Notes under the pieces: generated by a model | What the model saw: the letters and a program-made list of their open reading frames with translations, nothing else | Told to the model about the DNA's origin: nothing | Database searches by the model: none | Translations under genes and position numbers: made by a program | Assembly (NCBI GenBank): GCA_002633005.1 | Contig: NMRA01000103.1 | Span: 18,576-82,575 of the forward strand | DNA from: Phoronis australis | Taxonomy: Eukaryota > Phoronida > Phoronidae | DNA length: 64,000 nucleotides | Direction: 5' to 3' | In this document: in pieces, positions 49,701-55,117 of the stretch | How positions within the stretch are numbered: the first letter of the stretch is position 1 | How the letters are laid out: each line of letters starts with the position of its first letter

Positions 49701-49778
49701 TTCTGGCTTTTTCTTTCTCCGTCCCCGTCCTGCTTTTGTTCTGTGTGGCTGGGCACCAGGTAAACGACGGAAAGACAT
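10146..49778 (-). CDS. SPICE1: SPICE1 (CCDC52), spindle and centriole-associated protein, 18 coding exons
   Basis: SPICE1 is a coiled-coil centriolar and spindle protein needed in vertebrates for centriole duplication, with CEP120 and CPAP, and for spindle integrity. Coding exons in order: 49778-49695, 47439-47392, 46220-46080, 42466-42395, 41985-41915, 38490-38378, 35385-35275, 33225-33125, 25787-25587, 25343-25251, 24609-24517, 24249-24138, 20421-20260, 16817-16710, 15063-14417, 13043-12951, 11717-11608, 10233-10146. Every join keeps phase. The sum is 2448 nt, or 815 codons plus stop, against 855 aa in human. Signatures along the length match the vertebrate protein as I remember it: MSF start with Lys-rich tail and EWD; STVSDLSVYKATPEEI; LREVLHDQSQ; TDKALAVVKDLFGD; LNDVE; MTRQIAQLSEEN; and a C-terminal LAAHV. 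Most introns are packed with repeats. Least certain are the exon 9 acceptor and whether an exon between 33125 and 25787 was missed. Confidence 0.9.
10430..11350. other. CT-rich stretch with an assembly gap in the last SPICE1 intron
   Basis: A pyrimidine-rich + strand stretch rich in CCCC runs, interrupted by 20 Ns at 10941-10960. Composition and ORFs here look repeat-derived (possibly retroelement), but I recognise no ends or domains. The ORFs across the Ns are not real. Confidence 0.35.
11608..11717 (-). CDS. SPICE1: SPICE1 exon 17
   Basis: 110 nt from ACCTTTTCAG to ATGAG|GTAATT. It encodes VTPTQSGSTLTRRAITVSVP and QVDTLSVTPSPNNADM. TRRAITVSVP corresponds to the human AKRTIEVSIPG. It leaves in phase 2; without splicing a TAA would follow at once. 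Confidence 0.8.
12752..12826 (-). repeat. tRNA-derived SINE-like sequence
   Basis: On the - strand TGGCCCAGTGGTCTAGAG resembles a tRNA A box and AGATTCAAGTCCC a B box, at tRNA-like spacing. The cloverleaf looks imperfect. It is more likely a SINE head than a working tRNA. Confidence 0.5.
12951..13043 (-). CDS. SPICE1: SPICE1 exon 16
   Basis: 31 codons from CATTTTTAG to CAGTGG|GTATGT, phase 0 at both ends: EKSRSRVSPSISPIPTVPTE and then a Lys/His-rich end. The Ser-Pro string matches the LSPPMSPV region that follows the last coiled coil in vertebrates. Confidence 0.75.
13246..13304. repeat. near-perfect palindrome (hairpin)
   Basis: Arms containing GTTCTGTAATGACACGA and TCGTGTCATTACAGAAC are separated by 5 bases (ATCAC) and extend outward to GTAAGCAA / TTGCTTAC with a small bulge. 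It lies in a SPICE1 intron and is probably a fold-back MITE remnant. Confidence 0.8.
14417..15063 (-). CDS. SPICE1: SPICE1 exon 15, large exon with internal protein repeats
   Basis: 647 nt from TCTTTCTAG|GTGAAG to CACTTG|GTAAAT, phases 1 to 0. After a Ser/Thr-rich start it holds about three to four degenerate ~40-residue repeats (pattern E-x-LPKQ..LT..H...I.QSVN.NEAAAEE). It ends with KQIDELTKQHSDAQNKLQQI and DRQRAIHL, which matches the human [20 protein letters not shown] block. Reading through the donor instead gives an early stop at 14381; the C-terminal exons downstream argue for splicing. Confidence 0.87.
15256..15430. repeat. 35-bp minisatellite, 5 copies
   Basis: Five exact-length copies of a unit starting ATCAATATAATGTACACTTC, immediately before the head of a CTCF-motif element at about 15467. 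Confidence 0.93.
15467..16634 (+). mobile_element. CTCF-motif repeat element (forward copy)
   Basis: It has the element head ACAAGAGCAACGC and the tail ATGAGGGCGCATAA. Between them eight monomers carry GCCACTAG-type motifs near 15555, 15670, 15811, 15950, 16094, 16248, 16397 and 16541. Spacings are about 115-154 bases. The monomers are diverged, so the copy is old. Confidence 0.8.
16710..16817 (-). CDS. SPICE1: SPICE1 exon 14
   Basis: 108 nt from TTTGTAG to TATG|GTGAGT. It encodes a Gly/Ser start and then SPMTRQIAQLSEENRKAHER, a coiled coil equivalent to the human IMTRIADLTLQNSAIKAHM. Phases are 1 and 1. Confidence 0.88.
17532..17685. mobile_element. short hAT-like MITE
   Basis: Terminal CAGTGGCTGGTTTAG and (reverse-complemented right end) CAGTGGTGGATCCAGG bound 154 bases. 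TGAAC stands on both sides, consistent with a target duplication. No coding capacity. Confidence 0.65.
20013..20215. repeat. minisatellite of about 38 bp, about 5 degenerate copies
   Basis: Tandem units of the type GCCATCCTGTGAACACAAAA, the first two nearly identical and later ones decaying. The array abuts SPICE1 exon 13. Confidence 0.8.
20260..20421 (-). CDS. SPICE1: SPICE1 exon 13
   Basis: 162 nt from TTATGTCCAG to AAAG|GTATAG, phases 1 and 1. It contains MSPTVDELASQMTTVLSALP and PLSPPRLTKVGSALVMK. LSPPRLTK matches the conserved LTPPRQK of vertebrate SPICE1. Confidence 0.87.
20872..22200 (+). mobile_element. CTCF-motif repeat element (forward copy)
   Basis: Head ACAAGAGCATTGAAATGCGCCCAC, then monomers with motif blocks near 20986, 21031, 21180, 21320, 21471, 21620, 21760, 21912 and 22069, in the A/B/C order. 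The tail is lost or degraded after about 22200. Orientation is forward. Confidence 0.78.
22336..22445. repeat. 55-bp tandem duplication
   Basis: Two identical 55-bp copies starting GTCCTGGGAACTACTGAGCA. Confidence 0.9.
23001..23251. repeat. 39-bp minisatellite, 6.4 copies
   Basis: Six full copies and one partial copy of a unit starting TCTACTTAAAATTAAAACAT. The length is a multiple of 3, so two overlapping open frames with 13-residue repeats appear. These are not genes. Confidence 0.93.
24138..24249 (-). CDS. SPICE1: SPICE1 exon 12
   Basis: 112 nt from TTATTCACAG to TTCAG|GTAGAG: SLLKPGDVGHDTRETNAVIS, then a Ser/Thr-rich tail. It is low-complexity linker in character. It enters in phase 0 and leaves in phase 1. 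Confidence 0.82.
24517..24609 (-). CDS. SPICE1: SPICE1 exon 11
   Basis: 31 codons from CTCTTGACAG to ATG|GTATGC: EFTTLRDSHAKLEADFIVYR and then NEAEGKFNYLM. It continues the coiled coil (human LRLREENAATQARLQQYM). Confidence 0.87.
25140..25245. mobile_element. truncated hAT-like MITE (CAGGGCTTGGAAT family)
   Basis: About 100 bases from CAGGGCTTGGAATGACC match the left end of the complete copies at 36686 and 37762. It stops within about 10 bases of the SPICE1 exon 10 donor. Confidence 0.7.
25251..25343 (-). CDS. SPICE1: SPICE1 exon 10
   Basis: 31 codons from AATTTGTAG to AAT|GTGAGA, phase 0 at both ends: TEEILVSETNVRQQLMDEVV and then NIRTLTDVLTN. It aligns with the human [26 protein letters not shown] coiled coil. 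A hAT-like MITE begins within about 10 bases of the donor. Confidence 0.88.
25587..25787 (-). CDS. SPICE1: SPICE1 exon 9, with an Asn homopolymer
   Basis: 67 codons: GFGDIDAQLRLMERRC, an 8-Asn run encoded by an AAC microsatellite, then YTGYADSVMEAISRISSYLK and E before GAG|GTACGC. The flanks match the human HEVEHEMEEYERW and SLVSSLCRLVRYLKE segments. The only in-frame acceptor is AATGTTAAAG, which lacks a good pyrimidine tract because upstream sequence carries stops. The 5' boundary is therefore the weakest of the gene. Confidence 0.75.
26986..28072 (+). mobile_element. complete CTCF-motif element, (ABC)1-A form
   Basis: Head ACAAGAGCAATGCAGAGCG at 26986, then a ~390-bp head region with a CTCF-like GGCCAGTAGAGGGCATA, monomers with motifs near 27382/27405 (A), 27553 (B), 27713 (C) and 27859 (A), and a tail with CGGACG-type repeats and the hairpin GCGTCCACATA...TATGTGGGCGCATA. 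The sibling of its hAT host shows the empty site, which defines both ends. Confidence 0.82.
28372..29389. mobile_element. hAT-like element (CAGTGGCGGATC family) containing a tRNA-like segment
   Basis: Left end CAGTGGCGGATCTAGG and reversed right end CATAGGCGGATTTAGGGG enclose about 1 kb with poly-G/C subterminal runs. TATAA stands just outside each end. A related partial copy in opposite orientation lies at 50830-51275. It contains a tRNA-like block at 28630-28690. Confidence 0.65.
28630..28690 (-). repeat. tRNA-like (SINE-type) block
   Basis: On the - strand GTGGTGGTGTAGTGGTAAAG (A box-like) and a B box-like segment (GTGAGTTTCAGTCTG) at tRNA spacing. The same block occurs at 50971-51033 on the + strand. 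It is not a functional tRNA gene as far as I can fold it. Confidence 0.5.
30227..32170 (+). mobile_element. complete CTCF-motif element, (ABC)3-A form
   Basis: Head at 30227, ~390-bp head region, then ten monomers with motif starts near 30619, 30750, 30901, 31048, 31195, 31356, 31501, 31644, 31805 and 31950. The tail holds CGGACG-type repeats and the GCGTCCACATATAAATATGT hairpin ending GGGCGCATAA. Spacing repeats as about 147, 161, 145 bases, a ~450-bp higher-order unit. Confidence 0.85.
32171..32756 (+). mobile_element. further CTCF-motif monomers with their own tail
   Basis: Monomers with motif blocks near 32175, 32326 and 32477 are followed by a second tail (AAATATGAGGGCGCATAA) ending near 32756. 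This is the remainder of another copy of the element, into which the 30227-32170 copy was probably inserted. Confidence 0.7.
33125..33225 (-). CDS. SPICE1: SPICE1 exon 8
   Basis: 101 nt after TTTATTACAG: DTSFTKAGAINDTAKVKRTK, then SRLTGGKNSSQFSQ, with donor CAG|GTTTGT. AINDTAKVKRTKSRL corresponds to the human ALNATNAVKRLQTRL. It ends in phase 0. Confidence 0.83.
33362..33432 (-). repeat. tRNA-derived sequence
   Basis: On the - strand GTAGTGTAGTGGTAAAG (A box-like) is followed by GGTTCGAATCC, a perfect B box, about 35 bases on. It could be a decayed tRNA gene or SINE head. The acceptor stem does not pair well. Confidence 0.5.
33690..34504. mobile_element. PIF/Harbinger-like MITE
   Basis: Inverted ends GGGCTGTTCCAG(T/C)AAAATC bound 815 bases and are flanked on both sides by TAA, the 3-bp duplication typical of PIF/Harbinger. 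G-run and C-run subterminal tracts mirror each other. No transposase. Confidence 0.8.
35275..35385 (-). CDS. SPICE1: SPICE1 exon 7
   Basis: 111 nt from TTGATACAG to GACG|GTGGGT. It encodes GDDSIEEKSTYQEVMDLRRF and then KQYLEEEQAATDPSKLD. This is a predicted helix/coiled coil; phases 1 and 1 fit exons 6 and 8. Confidence 0.83.
36087..36242. repeat. imperfect palindromic MITE
   Basis: Two arms, AACCTTCCTGTGCTATTAGT...CAAAATG region and its reverse complement, lie around a short centre near 36165. Shared blocks include AGTCACTTGCA and TTTTGAGAA. A weaker outer repeat (ATGAGTAGG-CTGGAAA at 35575-35595) recurs inverted at 36238-36260. Confidence 0.65.
36686..37185. mobile_element. hAT-like MITE, CAGGGCTTGGAAT family, copy 1
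   Basis: 500 bases bounded by CAGGGCTTGGAAT and its inverse ATTCCAAGCCCTG. Subterminal GCGGAAA blocks are inverted too. The ORF at 36976-37368 crosses its right end and is not a gene. Confidence 0.78.
37762..38273. mobile_element. hAT-like MITE, CAGGGCTTGGAAT family, copy 2
   Basis: 512 bases, very similar to the copy 600 bases upstream and in the same orientation, with the same inverted ends. Both lie in the SPICE1 intron before exon 6. Confidence 0.78.
38378..38490 (-). CDS. SPICE1: SPICE1 exon 6
   Basis: 113 nt from TTTACTTATAG to GCAG|GTAGTG. It encodes LDALVPSITDGPTKLDLLNE and then a segment with KTALNDVETDSSA, matching the human QALNDVDGE region. It enters in phase 2 and leaves in phase 1. 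Confidence 0.85.
38999..40059. mobile_element. uninterrupted hAT-like element, CAGGGCTCAAC family
   Basis: Ends CAGGGCTCAACGTTAACTTT and ...GTGTTGAGCCCTG bound 1.06 kb. Flanks AGCATGGT and AGCGTGAT match at 6 of 8, consistent with an aged 8-bp duplication. It serves as the reference for the interrupted copy at 26178-29581. Coding capacity is absent. Confidence 0.78.
40207..40454. repeat. 19-bp minisatellite, 13 copies
   Basis: Thirteen copies of GGCTCTAGCCATGTACATG, two of them with the variant AGGC for AGCC. Highly homogeneous, so recently expanded or kept uniform. Confidence 0.95.
40946..41100. repeat. 32-bp minisatellite, about 5 copies
   Basis: Tandem copies of a unit beginning CATGCCAACAATCCATAATG followed by TGACAGTGTCGT. 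Confidence 0.93.
41915..41985 (-). CDS. SPICE1: SPICE1 exon 5
   Basis: 71 nt after CTGTTCCAG: RYQVVPTVTTAPNKSVEDET, then DRR and two bases, with donor GCAG|GTAGAC in phase 2. P-x-V-T-x-A-P resembles the human PNVTVAPDSS. Confidence 0.8.
42189..42220. mobile_element. solitary end of the same PIF/Harbinger-like family
   Basis: GGGCTGTTCCAGTAAAATCT after TTA matches the left end of the element at 33690. No partner end is visible nearby. Confidence 0.6.
42395..42466 (-). CDS. SPICE1: SPICE1 exon 4
   Basis: 24 codons containing LRTDKALAVVKDLFGDNAM, equivalent to the vertebrate VLEKSDHLIAAAKELF segment. The acceptor is GCTTTATAG-like (GTTATAG). The donor ATG|GTCTGT is weak. Phase 0 on both sides fits its neighbours. 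Confidence 0.82.
42600..43115. repeat. 27-28-bp minisatellite, about 18 copies
   Basis: Units of the type GATACTTTGACCATATAAAT followed by GTCCA(G/C)A. Several 27-bp units keep a frame on the - strand, producing apparent ORFs with a YGQSIIWT-type repeat. These are not genes. It lies directly beside SPICE1 exon 4. Confidence 0.92.
43684..43754. repeat. CA/CG microsatellite
   Basis: (CG)n followed by more than 20 CA dinucleotides, with a short CA run before it. Confidence 0.95.
43966..45480. mobile_element. hAT-like element, CAGGGATATA family
   Basis: CAGGGATATACTTAG at the left and ...CTAGATATATCCCTG at the right bound 1.5 kb. Inverted subterminal blocks (GGGCGAGTAGA, CGCCCAG) agree. The AATAAA flanks on both sides are possible duplications. 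Internal ORFs lack recognisable transposase motifs. Confidence 0.7.
46080..46220 (-). CDS. SPICE1: SPICE1 exon 3
   Basis: 47 codons from TTGTTGCAG|AAGCG to TCACAG|GTATTT, phase 0 at both ends. It is a charged helical segment (KRRREAHRSTNLDLIRERE ... LLREVLHDQSQ). The end corresponds to the human MKEILSDQYQ region. Confidence 0.88.
46690..47145. repeat. 46-bp minisatellite, about 10 copies
   Basis: Each unit joins two half-units, TACAGATAGGGTGTGCACCC and TACAGATAGGCTGTCTACCC, so a ~23-bp repeat has become a dimeric one. Confidence 0.93.
47392..47439 (-). CDS. SPICE1: SPICE1 exon 2
   Basis: A 48-nt exon between TTCGTTTCAG and ATT|GTAAGT, encoding STVSDLSVYKATPEEI. This matches the conserved (N)TVTDLTVHRATPEDL segment of vertebrate SPICE1. 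Both ends are phase 0. It is too short to stand out as an ORF. Confidence 0.9.
47830..48350. repeat. dispersed repeat, copy 2
   Basis: Same repeat as 2650-3160, in the same orientation, with GACGAAAGTACCAT, GCAATTCACTTTCCCCTG and GGGAAATGTGCTACGT in order. It lies in SPICE1 intron 1. Confidence 0.7.
49695..49778 (-). CDS. SPICE1: SPICE1 exon 1
   Basis: 28 codons from ATG 49778 (AAGATGTCTTTCC). The sequence begins MSFRRLPGAQPHRTKAG, followed by an Arg/Lys cluster and PEWD, then GAC|GTGAGT in phase 0. The vertebrate protein likewise begins MSF and has a Lys-rich run before EWD. Confidence 0.88.
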
Positions 49779-50630
49779 CTTGTTCTGGGCAATAAACATT
49801 TACTTTTACTCACACTAGGGGTCAGGGCATTGTTGTTGATCAAAACCAGACTAAGAACACAAAAGCGTACACCACAAAAGCATGATTTTAACTGGCTAAA
49901 CCCCTTACTAAAAAGCATAAAGGTCTAGCTACTCAGACGGTTCCGCCCTCTCTCTAAGAGCCTCGTTCACTGACTGGATTTTCCGCGTCAGGTTGACCTG
50001 GTTTTAGAATGAGGTCGTACACTGCTGAGAGTTATTAGCCTTGATCCTTGTTCAAATTGGGCCATCTGGTTCTAATCACTGACTCATCACACTTTTAGTA
50101 AGTGACTTAGCCATTTAATATCATATCATCGGAAACCAATGAAAAACCTTTTCCATTGCAAGACAAAAGTAATCCTACAAAAGATATTTTCTGTCATAAC
50201 GACGAATTTGATTTTTAGGGTCAAGTGACCCCCAAAAATTGGTCCATTTAGGCAAAAAATTGAAAGGGATAGGACAGTCCTGAAACTAGAGAGACTGGCC
50301 TTTCAGATGAGACCAGGAATGTTAGTATAGTCACAATTTCAATTTTTTGTCTCGAGGTGGACCTTTTCACAGAATTGCCCATATACTTTCAGTAGTTGAC
50401 AAGGCTTATTTTTTGATATACGAGTTAAAATGGAGGCCAATAAATAAGGTTTGGCTTAGACAGTGACCACCGTCTCTAACTGGCTCAGTAGAAACGGAAG
50501 CCAGAAGTTTTTCGGCGAATTATGCCTCACACTGATTAAAAAATTAATTGCCTTGTTAAGTACATTTTGCGCATAGAGCAAGGATTGGACTGACCCATGA
50601 CAAAAGAAGAGAATTTTTTTACCGGCCAAC

Positions 50631-50832
50631 CACGGGGCTATGTGTTGTAAGACTGAGGCCAGNGGGGGGGGGGTAACGAAAACTAATTAAATCCGGGGAG
50701 ACTTGAACCAGAGAATACAGCCCGCGTGAGATCCGAAAGTCCAAATCATTCAGCCAAGCAGAAATTGCCAAACTGAGCAACAATCATGGTATTAGCCTAC
50801 TACACACATATTCACCTGTTTATCTGTTTGCC
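50631..50832. repeat. local duplication copy 1, with tRNA-like block
   Basis: About 190 bases from CCGGCCAACCACGGGGCTAT onward are repeated essentially identically at 52227-52428. On the - strand it contains TTGGCTGAATGATTTGG (A box-like) and GGTTCAAGTCTCC (B box). A single N at 50663 followed by a G run marks a sequence problem. Confidence 0.75.
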
Positions 50833-51275
50833 CTAATACAACAAATTTGTTAAGAACCGACACAAAATATAAAACGGGGAATAAGCATTACAAAAAGAAG
50901 TAGGTTTCGCGCGCAAACGCTGTGGACCATAAACAAGTAGGTCTCTTAGTATCAAAATATGAACTAAATCGTGGTGGTGTAGTGGTAAAGCACGCGCTCT
51001 ATCCACCAGGTCGTGAGTTCGAGTCTGTGGCGCTTGCAGTTTTTCCAGTTTGACACGTTCTCTGTTTTTTTTGCCTTTTTTCTTGGATAATACTTCAGGA
51101 ATCAAGGAAAATGCTTGATTTTTAGAGAAACATTTCCTGGCCAGGAGGGGGGCAAACCCCCCTCCTGGCCTCCCCCCATTCAGTGCTATGCACATTGACA
51201 ATCATGGTTTGCGCAAATGCTTACAGCCGGACGAAAATGTTGGCCCCCCCCTTGTGATATCCTCGATCCACCACT
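50830..51275. mobile_element. partial hAT-like element (CAGTGG family)
   Basis: It is a reverse copy of part of 28372-28850, ending ...GATCCACCACTG at 51275, whose reverse is CAGTGGTGGATC. It contains the tRNA-like block 50971-51033 with GTGTAGTGGTAAAGC and GAGTTCGAGTC. The other end is missing. Confidence 0.6.
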
Positions 51276-52137
51276 GTTATCTGACGTTTTGGCACATTTT
51301 GCATTACATCTAATTGATAATGCTACAGTTCTTTACTGAAATAAAGACTTACAGTTGCGGAATTATACAATATCTTGTCACCCAAAGCCACATTTATGCT
51401 GTGGCTGATCTTTAAAAAACACAACTAGCAAAGCTTTGGACAACCTAAATATCAAACACCAGTGTTTCCCCATATGCCACACCGCGGAAAACTGACTAAC
51501 CAAGTAATGGCCACGGGCACCTAGTCGCCACATTGCAGCTCGAGTCTTTCGACATATTTGGTGCTAGAACACAGCTCCGTTTGCAACAAAACTTTCTATA
51601 AAATGTCATCTTATGACAGCACCAAGTTGTGTCGATGAATCAGTGCAGACGACTAAAGCACCTGCAACCTCACTGCAATTTTTAGTATCTCTGCCTTCTT
51701 GATGACACACGCACGTACACGGCCGGTGTTTGACTTGAGCTAAATCAGACATTAACAATGACATGTTGTCAGTTCATTGAGATGATTACGTTGTCAAAAA
51801 AGATTTTGTTTTCAACTTTCATGACCGATTTATGCGATCGTGACGTCCATTTTAGGCCGACTTGAGGGTCTAAACTGCATCCTCTCTCGGTGAAATCAAA
51901 ACGAGGCAATGGTATAAAAAAACGAGACAGTGCTGGACATTGAATGCATTACAACGCAACAACAATTAATGTCATATAATGATTTATTACTCAGATTATG
52001 CTTCAGTTCAAGTAAGATTTTATGTAATGTCCGATATTTAATTAGGGTCTATCTGATAATTAATAGGTACACTATGTGTGCGGCCCGTTTAAAATACAGG
52101 GGACGAAAGTAGTAGGCCCTATAGAAAGAAGTATAGT

Positions 52138-52209
52138 ATAGGCAATGACCATCGCCTCAGTTGGCCCTCTGCTTCGGGCGAACAGAGGCGATAGTCATTG
52201 CCTATGGGA
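52138..52209. repeat. hairpin palindrome
   Basis: TAGGCAATGACCATCGCCTC and its near-perfect inverse GAGGCGATAGTCATTGCCTA surround a ~25-base centre that is itself partly palindromic. GATAGTCATCGC recurs at about 52927, next to the left arm of the THAP element. Confidence 0.8.
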
Positions 52210-52226
52210 AGTATTGTAGCCCCTAA

Positions 52227-52428
52227 CCGGCCAACCACGGGGCTATGTGTTGTAAGACTGAGGCCNAACGAAAACTAATTAAATCCGGGGAGACTTGAAC
52301 CAGAGAATACAGCCCGCGTGAGATCCGAAAGTCCAAATCATTCAGCCAAGCAGAAATTGCCAAACTGAGCAACAATCATGGTATTAGCCTACTACACACA
52401 TATTCACCTGTTTATCTGTTTGCCCTAA
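52227..52428. repeat. local duplication copy 2, with tRNA-like block
   Basis: Near-identical to 50631-50832, with a single N at 52266 exactly where copy 1 has its N plus G run. It could be a real recent duplication or SINE, or an assembly artefact. Confidence 0.75.
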
Positions 52429-52954
52429 CCTTTGGCTTTAGCAGTTTAGCCAGGCCAATTTTAGAATATCAAAAATGGCGCTTTCCGCGTAGAAATGAAT
52501 ATCTAATTTCGATTATTAAGCATTTGCTTCCAGACCAAAAGCAAGAAAGTCTTTTTTTTAGCACTATGTAGTTGGTTGTGAATAATAACTGGGGTTTTAT
52601 ACAATTGTGCATTTCGCTTCTGGAACGAAGATTCTTTTAATCGAATGCTATTAATAATCGTGGCTTGCCCCGACACGTTCGTATATCCGGTAACTCGGCG
52701 GAAAATTTAAAACCTGCTCGGATCAAATACAATTTATGTTACGTAAATAATAGTTCAATGTTTAGAAAATCGTGATACCCCGAAGTAAGTATCAATTTAT
52801 GAACATGTTAAGGTCGAGACTTTGCAATTTCTACTTCCATTGTTTATTTCAGGCAGAATTGGAGGTGCAAGAGCTAGCGTACCAATTTAGGCAATTACGT
52901 CGCCCTGGATGCCGCAGGCTCTAAGGGATAGTCATCGCATACCATCGCTGTAAA

Positions 52955-54272
52955 GGCGAAGGCAAGCTTTTTCATGTCATTTTAGCTAAAATAGGGTTCG
53001 TTGATTATCCCAGACATAGTTTTCACTTATTTACAGCTTTGCGTAATTTAATTAATTAATCGTCGTCTACTCCGGCAGTGACGTTTTGGGAGGCAAGAAT
53101 TTCGCGCCAATTTCTTTTCATACAGTCTGACTATGAGAGCAGTCGAGTCAGTCATTGTTCTACCTTGGTTGTGATAAGTTCGGTGGTCGTTTGCTTTTGT
53201 TTACGAGTCAGTCAACATGCCACGCTGTTGCTGTTTACCGAGATGTACTCATTAGATTATCGTGTTACGTACAGAGGAAGAACTGTCTCAATTGCCCGAG
53301 TGTCCCGCGACACACTCCCAGTAGATGGTAACTTGAGCACCCAAACTGCTTACATCCCGCCGTGCGACTCCCTTGTCACACACGTGGCACCTTCTAAATA
53401 GTTCCAACACAAGTCCTCAATAAACTTATCAAACTTAGGCTCACCGATCTGTTCATTGGATTTAACGAAATGTCCTTTTCACTGGGTGTCAAACTGGGCC
53501 TGTATTCACTCCCACTACTCAACATCGCTGCAGGGCTGCTTACAGGCTCTGGGTTAGAGACAACAGCACAGGGGGAATCACTGCTAGTTCCTGGAATTGC
53601 ACGCTATGGGTTACGTTCGGAGGCATGGGTGACAGTAGATGAAGTGCCACCAGTCATTGTATATAGTGGTCACAGCTCGCGAGGCTGCTCGCTTCAAAAA
53701 CACACTTCTCGGGGATGGCGACGGGGCACTGCCGGGAATCAACAGCGACGGTATGGAACCCTTCTTCAGGCGTTGTTTCACAGGGACCTTCATCAATTCA
53801 GCGTACATATCTCTGTCGTAATCTGATGGCTGAAATTGCTTGCCACTGCTTTGTACATTGCGTGAATGGGTAGCGCTGGGTTCTTCACATGAACGAGCTG
53901 GCCAAGTACGGCGAAGTGTGTCATCCTTCGGAAAGCGATGCTAGGTACCCAAAGCACGTGTGAGACGATAATGAGTACATCCTGGTATGCAGCAACAGCA
54001 TGGCATGTTGGCTGACTTGTAAACAAAAGCAAACGATGACCGAACTAATCACATCCGAGGTAGAACAATGACTGACTTGACAGCTCTCACAGTCTGACTG
54101 TATGAAAAGAAATTGGCGCGAAATTCTTGCCTCCCAAAACGTCACTTCCGGAGTAGAGGACGGGAAATTAATTAAATTACGAAAAGCTGTAATTAAGTGA
54201 AAAATATGTCTGGGATAATCAACAGACCTTATTTTTGCTAAAAGTGACATGAAAAAGGTTGCCTTCGCCTTT
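52955..54272 (-). mobile_element. long-TIR element with decayed THAP frame (P-element-like)
   Basis: Arms of about 300 bases, 52955-53268 and 53968-54272, are inverted copies (both contain AAGGCGAAGGCAA, ATTATCCCAGACATA and GTGACGTTTTGGGAGGCAAG). Only about 700 bases lie between. THAP domains fused to transposases are typical of P-superfamily elements, but no catalytic domain remains, so the class is inferred. Confidence 0.7.
53611..54017 (-). pseudogene. decayed THAP zinc-finger reading frame
   Basis: From ATG 54010-area the - strand reads MPCCCCIPGCTH, then an in-frame TAG, then HRFPKDDTLRRTWPARS, and later FQPSDYDRDMYAEL, QRLKKGSIPSLL and P. This follows the THAP order: N-terminal C-x(2-4)-C, FP, invariant W, F-x-PSDY, then L-K-x-GSIPSL. 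The usual C-S-x-H-F ligands are replaced (NVQSSGKQF) and a stop interrupts, so it cannot be a working zinc finger. The + strand arm also encodes MPRCCCLPRCTH. Confidence 0.65.
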
Positions 54273-55117
54273 AATCCCTACTTCACAGGAACTTAAAACT
54301 CATAGGGACACTATCTGGAAAACTTAAGTCAGATTTTAGGTAATTTGTTTAATCAAAACTATTTTTATTCAAGAATTCAAGTTGCCCTATCGATGATCGC
54401 AAAGCATCACCATCAGTTAGCGAGTTTTCATGCTGGGATTTCCGTACAATTTTCTGTAAAAGAATCGTAATTTAACAACAAAGTTTGATAGCAATGTGCC
54501 ACAATTTTGTGAAAAGTCTGTCACAGGTTACAGATACGTTGCATATTATATATTTGATGAATCCTAGCTTCCGAATTCACCCGTTCAGAGACTGAGTTTC
54601 ATCCGCCTTGGGCTCTGCCCCGAAACAAAATTTTCTAAGCACCCTGGATGCATATCAGGGCGAATACGGTACCTTTTTCAATTTCTGAGTGCTCAGTAAA
54701 AATATGCTGACTGCTGAGGGTGGCAAATGCACTGATTTCACTAAATAAGCAGAATGGTTGCGAGCCAAATGTATTAAATATAGGAAATCTAAATAATTTA
54801 CAGTTTGGAAGTCACCACAAACCTTGAAATGAATTTTGGGGGAATCATTGTCTGACTTTTGATACTTGGGATTTTTTCCAGGTCACCAAATACAATCTAG
54901 CACGGTTATAATATGGTTCATGGGTGTTTTCCTACAGCTGTAATGTAGGTCACCTAAAGCGTTTGTAGTGCTTGCCTGTTTAGCAGAGTGTGTACAGAGT
55001 TTTCATATTTTGATCCAAACTTTTGATGGTAGTCGAGGGTTAAAGAGCATTATTTCATTTCAGAGAACTATATGAGAAAACTTTTTTAATATATGTTAAT
55101 AAGCAAAACCCTTTTTA

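Noticed and set aside
53470-53826. 118-codon + strand frame
   Set aside because: Antisense to the decayed THAP frame, so a shadow.
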